A DNA stretch of 64,000 nt from NCBI GenBank assembly GCA_938024995.1, contig CALJDU010000038.1, positions 1 to 64,000 on the forward strand. Direction: 5' to 3'. Below the pieces are notes generated by a model. That model ran no database searches. It was given only the letters and a program-made list of their open reading frames with translations, and was not told the origin of the DNA. The position numbers and the translations under genes were made by a program. The stretch is from an uncultured bacterium (GTDB lineage Bacteria; Myxococcota_A; Polyangia; Polyangiales; Houyiibacteriaceae). The first letter of the stretch is position 1; the number at the start of each line of letters is the position of its first letter. Shown in pieces: positions 56,946 through 64,000 of the stretch.

Positions 56946-58883
56946 TCAGTCTCCTTCGATCCGAACGTCCACGTTTCCGCGGGCTTCGGGGAACACGTCC
57001 ATCGCCTCTAACACGCGCGGGTGCTCAAGGGCGGCTTTCTTCTTTTCACGATCACGATGCTCGCGGCGAGTCGCCTCCACAGACGCGACCGTGCGCTTCT
57101 CGTCCCCATCGACATCATCGCGAACCTCGTAGGGCGGCCGCGCGTTAAAGATCGTCTCGGCGGCGTCGAGGATCGCGCGCTCCGCTTCTGGCGCGCGAGC
57201 TTGGCGCGCGTAGAACGAGCCCCGCTTGAACGAGAGGATGATCTTCTCCACCGAGACGACCCGCGGGACGCCATGCTCCAACACCGCGGCCAAGGCCGGT
57301 CGACCTGCGCGCAGATGCTCGATGATTCGCTCCCATTCCTGCATCGCGTTGCGGCGCAAGTGTGTGCCGGCGGACGCAGACGCTGCGGGGGCCGAAGCTG
57401 GAGCTGGAGCTGGAGCTGAAGCTGGCGCTGGAGCAGAAGCTGGAGCTGAAGCTGAAGCTGAAGCTGACGCTGGCACAGGAGCGGGCGCCGCCGAAGCAGG
57501 CGCGGCCGTGTTTGCGGAAGTCGCCGACGATCGGGACGGCGAGGACACATCACGTGACGAAGACTGGGGGGACGGCGCGGACGCCGCAGGAGGCTCGGGC
57601 GAGCGAGCTTGTTGCTCCTTGGGCGGCGACCGGAACGAACGCGCATCAGCGACGGCAGCCGCCGCAGAGGGAACAGGATCGACCGGCAAGGTCGCGCGTC
57701 GCGCGGGAGCACGTGGGGTCTCGCGTCGCGATCCGCCTTGACCGCGCAGGGACTTCTCGAGCCGACCGACCCGCGCCAGGAGCTCGGCGAGATCACGCAG
57801 CGGGGGACGCGTCGCGATCCGCGCGAGACCCATCTCGAGGACCATCTTCGGGGCGCTCGCGCGGCCAACCTCGTCGGCCAGTTTGCCGAGCATCGCGAAC
57901 GCCCGCTGCAGCTCCAGTGGGTCGTGGTCGTCCGCGAGCTTCTTCGCGGTCACGCGCTCTTCCTCCGCGAGCTCCACCAGCGCGCCGTCGGTCAACCGCA
58001 GGACGACGAGGTCGCGGGTGACCTGCAAGAGCTGCCGGTTGAGGTGCAAGGGGTCGACCCCCTGTCCACAGAGCTGATCGACCGCCGCGATACACGCCGC
58101 CGGGTCGCCGCTGAGCAAGGCGTGCGCGGTGCTCACGACGCCGTTGCGCGCCGCGATCCCGAGCGTCTTGGCGACCTCCTCGCCGACCAAGTGCGTCCCG
58201 CCGAAGGCGACGAGTTGATCGAGGAGCGTGAGCGCGTCGCGCATCGACCCGGCCGACTCACGCGCCACGATCGAGACCGCTTGCTCATCGGCGGTGACCT
58301 CCTCGGCCGCGAGGATCTCTTTGACGCGCTTCGAAACGACCGCCTGCGGAATCAAGCGGAAGTCGTAGCGCTGGCAACGCGACCGAATCGTGATGGGGAC
58401 CTTGTGGATCTCCGTCGTCGCGAAGATGAACTTCACGTGAGGCGGGGGCTCCTCGAGGGTCTTGAGGAAGGCGTTGAACGCGCCCGTCGAGAGCATGTGA
58501 ACCTCATCGACGATCACGACCTTGAAGCGATCCCGCGAAGGCCGAAACGGCAACGTCTCCTGGAGCCGGCGAACGTCGTCAACGCTGTTGTTCGACGCGC
58601 CGTCCATCTCGAGGACGTCCATGTCGACGCCGGCGGTAATGTCGCGACACGGATCACACTCATTGCAGGGCGCGCGTGTCGGTCCGTTCTGACAGTTCAG
58701 CGCCTTGGCGAGGAGCCGCGCGGTCGTCGTTTTTCCAACACCGCGAACGCCTGTGAAGAGAAAGGCGTGCGCTACCCGCTTCGAATCGATGGCGTTGCCG
58801 AGCGTCCGCGCGACGTGCTCCTGCCCGACCAGCTCATCAAACGTCTGGGGACGGTATTTACGCGCGAAGACGGTGTACGCCAT
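56946..58883 (-). CDS. dnaX: DNA polymerase III subunits tau/gamma
   Basis: The 645-residue product has the clamp-loader ATPase: TGVRGVGKTTTARLLAKA (Walker A), zinc-binding CNECDPC, IVDEVHML (Walker B), and ATTEIHKVPITIRSRCQ (sensor 1). From about 375 there is a Ser/Pro/Ala-rich linker with a long Ala-Pro/Ala-Ser array (57393-57475), then a folded C-terminal domain that should be the polymerase-binding tau part. I saw no A-run frameshift site in the linker, so production of gamma by frameshifting is unproven. Confidence 0.96.
   Translation of the reverse strand: MAYTVFARKYRPQTFDELVGQEHVARTLGNAIDSKRVAHAFLFTGVRGVGKTTTARLLAKALNCQNGPTRAPCNECDPCRDITAGVDMDVLEMDGASNNSVDDVRRLQETLPFRPSRDRFKVVIVDEVHMLSTGAFNAFLKTLEEPPPHVKFIFATTEIHKVPITIRSRCQRYDFRLIPQAVVSKRVKEILAAEEVTADEQAVSIVARESAGSMRDALTLLDQLVAFGGTHLVGEEVAKTLGIAARNGVVSTAHALLSGDPAACIAAVDQLCGQGVDPLHLNRQLLQVTRDLVVLRLTDGALVELAEEERVTAKKLADDHDPLELQRAFAMLGKLADEVGRASAPKMVLEMGLARIATRPPLRDLAELLARVGRLEKSLRGQGGSRRETPRAPARRATLPVDPVPSAAAAVADARSFRSPPKEQQARSPEPPAASAPSPQSSSRDVSSPSRSSATSANTAAPASAAPAPVPASASASASAPASAPAPASAPAPAPASAPAASASAGTHLRRNAMQEWERIIEHLRAGRPALAAVLEHGVPRVVSVEKIILSFKRGSFYARQARAPEAERAILDAAETIFNARPPYEVRDDVDGDEKRTVASVEATRREHRDREKKKAALEHPRVLEAMDVFPEARGNVDVRIEGD
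57393..57475. repeat. Imperfect hexamer/trinucleotide repeat inside dnaX
   Basis: Reiterated GAAGCT/GGAGCT units on the plus strand encode alternating Ala-Pro/Ala-Ser on the minus strand. Copy-number changes in multiples of six keep the frame. Confidence 0.85.
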
Positions 58884-58965
58884 GAGCGCGGGAGACTAAA
58901 CGATCCGGAAGGAAATGCGATCGGTCGCTTCTTGCTTCGGGGATTTTTCGATCCCCCTCTCCAGC

Positions 58966-59589
58966 TCACGCGCCGGTCATCCGAGAGTAGAACGCGCGGA
59001 AACGCGAGCGCGTCGCGGTCCAGAGCACGATCGCGGCGACCAAATAGCCCCACGCGAAGAGATCGCCCCAGTACGGACCCATCGCGTTGAGGCGAAATCG
59101 GATGATCGCGAAGTCAAAGCGACCCATTGCGAGGGACAGCAACGGATAGAGCGCGAGGTGAAGGACCAACACCAAGCGCGCGAGCTCGACCCGCGCCAGG
59201 TTCATCGCGTCGCCCATCGGACGTCGATGCGCCCACACGAGGAGCGCGACCCCAACGGCGATCGAGACGAGGTTCCCGGACGCCGCGATCGCCACGTCCT
59301 CGATCGGCGCGAGGGGAGGTTCGCGGGTCGGCGTGACGAAGCCCCAGTAGACAAAGAAGTGCCACTCCGCCACCCGCGCGCCCACCGCACAAATGATCGC
59401 GAGGTGACCGAGCTCGTGGAGCGCGACCGTGATCGGGAGCAACAAGAAGAACGCGGCGCGGCCGACGAGGACCCGCGCGTCTTCGGAAAGCGCACCGCGA
59501 AGGTTCTGTCGTTGACGCCACACCCGCGACCCGAGCGCGAGCGCGAACAGGAAGTAAGCAAGCGCGATCAGGTCAGCAACGCGATCCAT
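58966..59589 (-). CDS. M50-like membrane metallopeptidase
   Basis: The product is about 207 residues, with an HELGH zinc site (near residue 58) inside a helix and about four or five hydrophobic segments. The Asp-containing late motif of full-length S2P is not obvious; ASGNLVSIAVG may supply the N/D region. It resembles short M50-type or DUF-type peptidases. A GTG three bases upstream of the ATG could also initiate. Substrate unknown. Confidence 0.75.
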   Translation of the reverse strand: MDRVADLIALAYFLFALALGSRVWRQRQNLRGALSEDARVLVGRAAFFLLLPITVALHELGHLAIICAVGARVAEWHFFVYWGFVTPTREPPLAPIEDVAIAASGNLVSIAVGVALLVWAHRRPMGDAMNLARVELARLVLVLHLALYPLLSLAMGRFDFAIIRFRLNAMGPYWGDLFAWGYLVAAIVLWTATRSRFRAFYSRMTGA

Positions 59590-59764
59590 CACTCATCCAG
59601 TGCGCACCATCTACGGCAGACTCGCACAAGCAGGGGAGACGAACGCGGGAGCATCTCGGCGAGGCACAACAGCAGCGTACAAAGACACGAATCCATCGCG
59701 AACACGTGAGGCAATCCGTTTGAGCCAATGTCCAAACACTGAGATAGTAGCGCCGAGGTATCCG

Positions 59765-61441
59765 ATGCGTCTGCTACGTGCTCAGGTCTGTTCTCTCGCT
59801 CTCTTGTTGACCGTCTCGGCGTGTGGGTCAGACCCCGGCGAACCCGACCCGGTCGACCTTTCCTTCGACGCGCCCCAAGCGCCACCGACCGTCTTGCGCC
59901 CGACCTTGCGTCTCGGCGACGCCACGGTTCGGATCGCGGATCCGAAGCTGCCAGGCTTTGAAGAGTGGGCGCTGTTCTTTGATGGGGAGAACCTCGCGTC
60001 GGCCGACTCCTGTGTGGTCAAGATCGAGCGCGGCGGCGACCTCATCCGCGAGCTCGAAGGCACGTTGACCGCGACCAGCTGCGCCGCGACCTGGGACGGA
60101 CTCGCTGAGGGCGGCGACTACGTAGACCCGGGAATGGTCGACGCGCGCGCTGAGCTCCTCATCGGCACCCGCGCCGTGGCCAACGCCGCGACCACCCTCG
60201 CCGTCGCCCGTGTCGGCGTTCGTCAGATTCAGCTCCAAGCGTTGACTCGTCGCGCGCGGCAACCGCTCTTGTACCGCGCGATGGACGGAGTTCGTTTCGG
60301 CTACTACGAGGTCGAGGCCAACCGCCCGCCCTGGCGCATCGCTCCCGACTTCGCTGAGCGCTCGAGCGCCTCGTTCTTGGATCTCGCCGACGGCACGCCG
60401 CGCGACCTCCCGGAGATCTGGACCGACGTCGACTCGCCGCCCCTCGACGACACATCGCCCGATGGCGCCGAGCGCGACAGCTACAACTTGCCGACCGCGT
60501 GGGCGGCGGGCTCCGAGATGTCGATCGTCGCGACCTTCAGCACCGAGGCCGCAAATGGCGCGACCTTTGTGGAAGACAACGTCGAGCTCCGTGTTGTGCC
60601 GCCAGAAGGAACGAACGCTGATGGGTCCCTTGAGGTCACCAACGCCGGGACGGTGACCTTGGTGACGAACGGCTCGCTTGTTCCGAACGTCGGTCGCTAC
60701 GACGTTGCGCTGGATTGGCGCTTTGAGGCGCGGTTGGAAGGCGGCGAGTGGATGGAGCTTCCAGGGTCGGTCACCACGACGCACCGTTTCTACGGGACCG
60801 CGGCGGCGCCTCGCTTTGACTACAGCGACTCGCTTCACGTGCCCTGGGTCGATGTCGTGGATCAGGTCGCTCAGTGGGTCGACGGCGAGACCAGCGATCC
60901 GGACGAGGTCGGCTCCATGATCGTCGAGGGCGTCTACTTCGAGCTCGGGCTTCGCTACGATCGCGAGCGCGGCGCGTCGTTCTACACGAGCTACCCCGGC
61001 CGCACTTGGGAAGGCGCGAACTTTGATCTCACGCGGTTCCAGGAGCGCGTCAACGGCGACGTGATCAACTGCTCCGACGCGGCCTCCATCGTCTCGACGT
61101 ACGCGAACATGGTCGGGCTCGACTTCCGCTACCACATCCTGCAGCACCGCACAGAGCGCGGGTTCGACCTCAACTACCTACGCGCCATTGGCGGCGCGGA
61201 GTTCGCGTTCGCGCCCTTCACGTCGGGTCGCAACGCGTTCAGCTATCACGCGGTCACCGGTCCCGCAGACGGCGATTTCTTCGACGCGACGCTCGCGCTC
61301 GACGGGGACGACGACCCGTCTTCGGCTCCGCACGAGCTCTGGCTCGTCCAGGAGATTCCACCGATGGACTACCTCAACGCGCTCTCCCCCGAGGGCTCTC
61401 AAATCGGCGTTCGCGTCGACGAACAGGTGCGGATCCGATGA
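59765..61441 (+). CDS. Lipoprotein with transglutaminase-like C-terminal domain
   Basis: The 558-residue product has a signal with lipobox VSAC. Two beta-rich domains fill the first ~380 residues. A C-terminal domain then shows NCSDAASIVSTYANMVGL (Cys near 436), FSYHAV (His near 495) and FDATLALDG (Asp near 506), the Cys-His-Asp order of transglutaminase/papain-like enzymes. Cross-linking or peptidase activity outside the cell is possible. The start is the ATG giving a compact signal; upstream frame is not credible. Its stop overlaps the next start by ATGA. Confidence 0.8.
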   Translation: MRLLRAQVCSLALLLTVSACGSDPGEPDPVDLSFDAPQAPPTVLRPTLRLGDATVRIADPKLPGFEEWALFFDGENLASADSCVVKIERGGDLIRELEGTLTATSCAATWDGLAEGGDYVDPGMVDARAELLIGTRAVANAATTLAVARVGVRQIQLQALTRRARQPLLYRAMDGVRFGYYEVEANRPPWRIAPDFAERSSASFLDLADGTPRDLPEIWTDVDSPPLDDTSPDGAERDSYNLPTAWAAGSEMSIVATFSTEAANGATFVEDNVELRVVPPEGTNADGSLEVTNAGTVTLVTNGSLVPNVGRYDVALDWRFEARLEGGEWMELPGSVTTTHRFYGTAAAPRFDYSDSLHVPWVDVVDQVAQWVDGETSDPDEVGSMIVEGVYFELGLRYDRERGASFYTSYPGRTWEGANFDLTRFQERVNGDVINCSDAASIVSTYANMVGLDFRYHILQHRTERGFDLNYLRAIGGAEFAFAPFTSGRNAFSYHAVTGPADGDFFDATLALDGDDDPSSAPHELWLVQEIPPMDYLNALSPEGSQIGVRVDEQVRIR

Positions 61442-62133
61442 GGAACAATCAAATGAACACGCTCTCCAAGATTTCGTTTGTGGCTACGCTCATCATCGCG
61501 AGCTGCCTGGCCTCCACCGTCGATGCGCAGACGCGCCGGGGCATCTCGCTCGACGCGCTCACGCCTGCTGGGATGCAGCGAGTCGACGTCGCGCTGCCCT
61601 TCCACGAAGATGGAACCACCGCGCTCGGCTTCGCCACCCAAGGCGAGGAGCGCCCCACTCTTTTCATCGAGCTCTTGGTCGCCAGCAGCGCGTCGAACGC
61701 GACTGAAGCGATGGACGCGCGGATCACGACCATCAGCGGTCAGGTCGCGGAGCTCGAAGGCATCGGCGAGCGCGCGGTCGGGGACGCCCAGTACGTCCTC
61801 TTCACCCGCGACAACCTCTTCTTCGTGGTCCGCGGCGCGAACGCGACGGAGGTCTCACGGAGCGTTGATCAGCTGGCCGCCCGCGCTCCGGTCGGGCGAC
61901 CGGTCGTCCGCTCGATCTCGGTTGCGCGCCCCGCCCAGCTCCCCACTGGAACGGCCATTCCCCTTGAGGTCGTTGGCGCCGAGTCAGCCCGCATCACGGC
62001 TGACGGGGGTGCGCTCTGCCGCGCGACCCGCGCTGGATACGTGCTTCAGCGACGTGAGGGACAGCCCGAGGCGTACTCGCTCTCGATCGTCTGGGTCGAT
62101 GCGCTTGGCCGGGTCGGACGCACCACCCGCTGA
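61438..62133 (+). CDS. Secreted protein coupled to the transglutaminase-like lipoprotein
   Basis: The 231-residue product has a signal peptide (ending STVDAQ). The mature part is beta-rich with two parts, one around VLFTRDNLFFVVRGANATEVSRS, and an Ig-like tail ending RVGRTTR. I recognise no family. Translational coupling (ATGA) to a putative Cys-His-Asp enzyme suggests it is a substrate, inhibitor or partner. A strong terminator follows. Confidence 0.7.
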   Translation: MRNNQMNTLSKISFVATLIIASCLASTVDAQTRRGISLDALTPAGMQRVDVALPFHEDGTTALGFATQGEERPTLFIELLVASSASNATEAMDARITTISGQVAELEGIGERAVGDAQYVLFTRDNLFFVVRGANATEVSRSVDQLAARAPVGRPVVRSISVARPAQLPTGTAIPLEVVGAESARITADGGALCRATRAGYVLQRREGQPEAYSLSIVWVDALGRVGRTTR

Positions 62134-62155
62134 CCACTGACGCTCGATAGTTCGG

Positions 62156-62182
62156 AAAAACGCCGGATCACCGGCGTTTTTT
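62156..62182 (+). terminator. Rho-independent terminator
   Basis: AAAAACGCCGG-ATCA-CCGGCGTTTTT, an 11-bp perfect stem with terminal T-run, closing the 59765-62133 unit. Confidence 0.93.
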
Positions 62183-62221
62183 CGTTAAGACCCCGAAAAA
62201 CATCGTCCGTGAGCGCATAGT

Positions 62222-62238
62222 GTCAAGTGCCACTTGAC
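62222..62238. promoter_or_regulatory. Palindromic operator candidate before the reductase-MerR unit
   Basis: GTCAAGTG-C-CACTTGAC is a perfect 8-bp inverted repeat with a one-base centre. Its right arm contains TTGAC, which could act as -35. It lies 30 bases before the reductase start, where an activator or repressor such as the downstream MerR-type protein could bind. Confidence 0.5.
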
Positions 62239-62268
62239 GCTTTATGACAGTGGCTTCAGACTGTTGCT

Positions 62269-63594
62269 ATGCCGCATCCGGTCGACCTTGCTGCTCGTGT
62301 CCTCGCAGATGTCGCGCCGCGGCGTTTCACCCCGCGGATCGACCAAGTGCGCCTCGACGCGCGTGCCGTCCTTGGGAGACTGGGGGGTCGCGAGGCCGAA
62401 CCTCTGGTCACGGCGGATCCCAATGTGCCTCCCCTTGAGGAGGTCGCGCTCTTGGATGTGCTGCCGCGCGGAATCGCGAATCGGGTTCGCGGAGTGGGCC
62501 GGGATCTCACGATGGTCGCGCGTCAGCTGCGGGGGCGTCGTCCTCAACACTTGGTCACGCGGCAAGAGCGCGCTCCCGCGGCTCCTCGGCCACCAAAGCG
62601 TGCTCATGCGGACGAGAACCGCGCGACGATCACGCGCCGTGTTCAGGAAACGTCGCGCGCGGTCAGCCTCTATCTCGAGGGGGCGCTCCTCGACGCGACG
62701 CCACCTCGCGCGGGACAGTTTCTGACCGTTGAAGCGGAGCTAGGTGGTCGCGTGGTCAGGCGTTGCTACTCGTTCGCGAGCGCAGAAGGAGACGCTCCGT
62801 TCATCACGATCAAGCGCGTGAACGACGGAGCCATGAGCACCTTCCTCACCACCCAGGTGACCGAAGGCGCGAGGCTCAAGGTCCTCCCGGCGGGAGGCTT
62901 CTTCACCCTCGACGCCGTCGCCGAGAGCCTGGTGTTCATCGCCGGCGGGAGCGGCATCACGCCGATCGTCTCGCTCATCGAGACCGCGCTGCGCGAAGGC
63001 CACCCGCGCGTCCATCTGATCTACGGCAACCACAGCCAGGAAGACACGATCTTTCGGGAGCGGATCACCGCGCTGTCGGAGACCCACCGTGAGCGCTTCA
63101 CCGTCACGTGGTTCGTCGAAAACGGCGCCAGCGGAAACGCGCGCGAAGGGCGCCCGACCGAAGCCGCGCTGACCCGAGAGCTCAACGCGCTCGCGCTTGA
63201 ACCGAGCACCGCCTTCATCTGCGGCCCCGACCCCATGCGCGAAGCCGCAGAGCGCGCGCTCGCCGCCGCCGGGGTTCATGACGTTCGCACAGAGCGCTTC
63301 GCCATCGCGGAGGCCGGCCGAGTGGTCGCGACGGACGCCGTGGTCACCTTCGATGTCGGCGGCCGGGAGGTCATCGCGGAGAGCGCTGGCGAGACGCTCC
63401 TCGAGATCGGTGAGCGCGCTGGCCTCACGCTCCCCTTCTCGTGCGCCATGGGCGGCTGCGGGACGTGCCGGCTCAAGGTCGAAGGAGACGTGGTCATGGA
63501 TGAGCCAAACGCTTTGACCGACGAAGAGCGACGCGAGGGCTACGTGCTCACCTGCGTATCTCGCGCCTGCGGGCCTGTCCGGGTGAAGCTGTGA
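62269..63594 (+). CDS. FAD/NAD(P)H and 2Fe-2S ferredoxin-reductase protein
   Basis: The 441-residue product has a ~115-residue Arg-rich N-terminal extension, then an FNR-type core: RCYSFAS (FAD), VFIAGGSGITPIVS (NAD(P)H), LIYGNHSQ, and FICGPDPM. A C-terminal plant-type 2Fe-2S ferredoxin domain follows, with SCAMGGCGTC and a later LTC cluster ligand. It probably supplies electrons to a monooxygenase or desaturase (PaaE/HcaD-like). An ATG is in place. Its stop overlaps the MerR start (GTGA). Confidence 0.88.
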   Translation: MPHPVDLAARVLADVAPRRFTPRIDQVRLDARAVLGRLGGREAEPLVTADPNVPPLEEVALLDVLPRGIANRVRGVGRDLTMVARQLRGRRPQHLVTRQERAPAAPRPPKRAHADENRATITRRVQETSRAVSLYLEGALLDATPPRAGQFLTVEAELGGRVVRRCYSFASAEGDAPFITIKRVNDGAMSTFLTTQVTEGARLKVLPAGGFFTLDAVAESLVFIAGGSGITPIVSLIETALREGHPRVHLIYGNHSQEDTIFRERITALSETHRERFTVTWFVENGASGNAREGRPTEAALTRELNALALEPSTAFICGPDPMREAAERALAAAGVHDVRTERFAIAEAGRVVATDAVVTFDVGGREVIAESAGETLLEIGERAGLTLPFSCAMGGCGTCRLKVEGDVVMDEPNALTDEERREGYVLTCVSRACGPVRVKL

Positions 63595-64000
63595 CCACGA
63601 CTGACCCGTCCACCAACGCGAACGGCAGCAGCGAGGAGTGGCGCTTTCGAATGCGCGACCTGTGCGAGGAGTCGGGTTTCTCGCGCCAAGCGATCCACTT
63701 CTACATCAAAGAAGGCCTGCTCCCGCCAGGACGAAAGACCGGTCGCAACATGGCCTGGTACTCGGCGAAGCACGTCGAGCGCCTCTCGATCATTAAGAAG
63801 CTCCAGGACGAACGCTTCCTGCCGCTCCGCGCGATCAAGGCGCTCCTCGACGGAGGCGACGAAGACTTTTCGTCCGCCCAGCAGCGCTTCTTGGGTCAGG
63901 TGAAGACGCGACTCGGCGCGGCGGTGGCTCCACGCGCGACCGGTCCCGTCAAGCTCTCGCCGCTCCTCGCGCGCTCGCCCCACGTCGACCAGCAAGACAT
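63591..64000 (+). CDS. MerR-family transcriptional regulator, 3' end beyond window
   Basis: The visible ~136 residues start at GTG 63591, overlapping the reductase stop. A winged HTH is at about 20-90: FRMRDLCEESGFSRQAIHFY, then IKEGLLPPGR, WYSAKHVERLSIIKKLQDE and LPLRAIKALL. This is the MerR order. No effector-domain Cys set is visible before the edge. The coupling and the nearby palindrome suggest it controls the reductase operon. Confidence 0.85.
   Translation, partial: MTTTDPSTNANGSSEEWRFRMRDLCEESGFSRQAIHFYIKEGLLPPGRKTGRNMAWYSAKHVERLSIIKKLQDERFLPLRAIKALLDGGDEDFSSAQQRFLGQVKTRLGAAVAPRATGPVKLSPLLARSPHVDQQD

Noticed and set aside
57393..57475. Possible CRISPR or mobile repeat array
   Set aside because: The repeat is a coding microsatellite in dnaX; unit length and lack of unique spacers rule out CRISPR.
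57609..59090. Long open frame opposite dnaX
   Set aside because: Antisense to an intact dnaX and composed of Arg-rich compositional runs; no start context.

Overview
The window reads as chromosomal DNA of a myxobacterium-like deltaproteobacterium (Myxococcota). The grounds are very high GC with strong third-position G/C, dense lipoproteins of unknown function, two eukaryote-like Ser/Thr kinases with membrane-anchored tails (one with a PEGA-like domain), a secreted protein with a MYXO-CTERM-like tail (Cys motif, membrane segment, Arg cluster), VWA/VIT lipoproteins and a sigma-54 activator. Genus cannot be fixed from this sequence alone. I see no phage, IS element, CRISPR array or replication origin.

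Layout. 1-3.1 kb: a decayed inverted copy of a lipoprotein gene facing its intact parent, a COQ4-like protein and a duplicated-domain c-type cytochrome lipoprotein. 3.1-3.6 kb: tRNA-Ser(GCT) and tRNA-Arg(ACG), each with its own promoter, then a strong terminator. 3.6-13.1 kb: secreted and envelope proteins, a PEGA kinase, a VTT membrane protein and a VWA lipoprotein. 13.1-15.7 kb: dtd, coaE and an SDR that has lost its catalytic Tyr/Lys. 15.7-21.2 kb: an AstA-like acyltransferase, then a minus-strand run comprising a LytS/LytTR two-component pair, a YkgJ-like Cys-cluster protein, a 47-residue membrane protein and a methyltransferase. 21.2-26.9 kb: a six-helix K+ channel with RCK domain, a VIT/VWA protein and an SPFH/zinc-ribbon protein. 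26.9-30.9 kb: a thiolase coupled to three genes of the WlbA/WlbB/WlbC type (UDP-diacetamido-uronate sugar synthesis).

31-40.3 kb: a nuclease-like lipoprotein, a POT transporter, DUF937, DCC and DUF1295 proteins, a sensorless sigma-54 activator coupled to a membrane protein, and a Ca2+/cation exchanger-like protein. 40.4-45.9 kb: a four-gene block built around an 855-residue Hsp70 homologue with a non-canonical C-terminal half. It also encodes a short protein resembling a J-domain without HPD and two helical proteins I do not recognise. This is the best candidate here for an undescribed system. 46-52 kb: a PLP enzyme, SprT-like protein, second kinase, a long lower-GC non-coding stretch, a DUF465 protein and LolA. 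52-64 kb: two glycosyltransferases, glmS, the dnaX-ybaB-recR operon, an M50-like peptidase, a transglutaminase-like lipoprotein with a coupled partner, and a flavin/2Fe-2S reductase coupled to a MerR regulator that runs off the window.

Translational coupling (ATGA, GTGA, TGATG overlaps) is common and was used to choose starts. All functional names rest on motifs read by eye, not on database searches.
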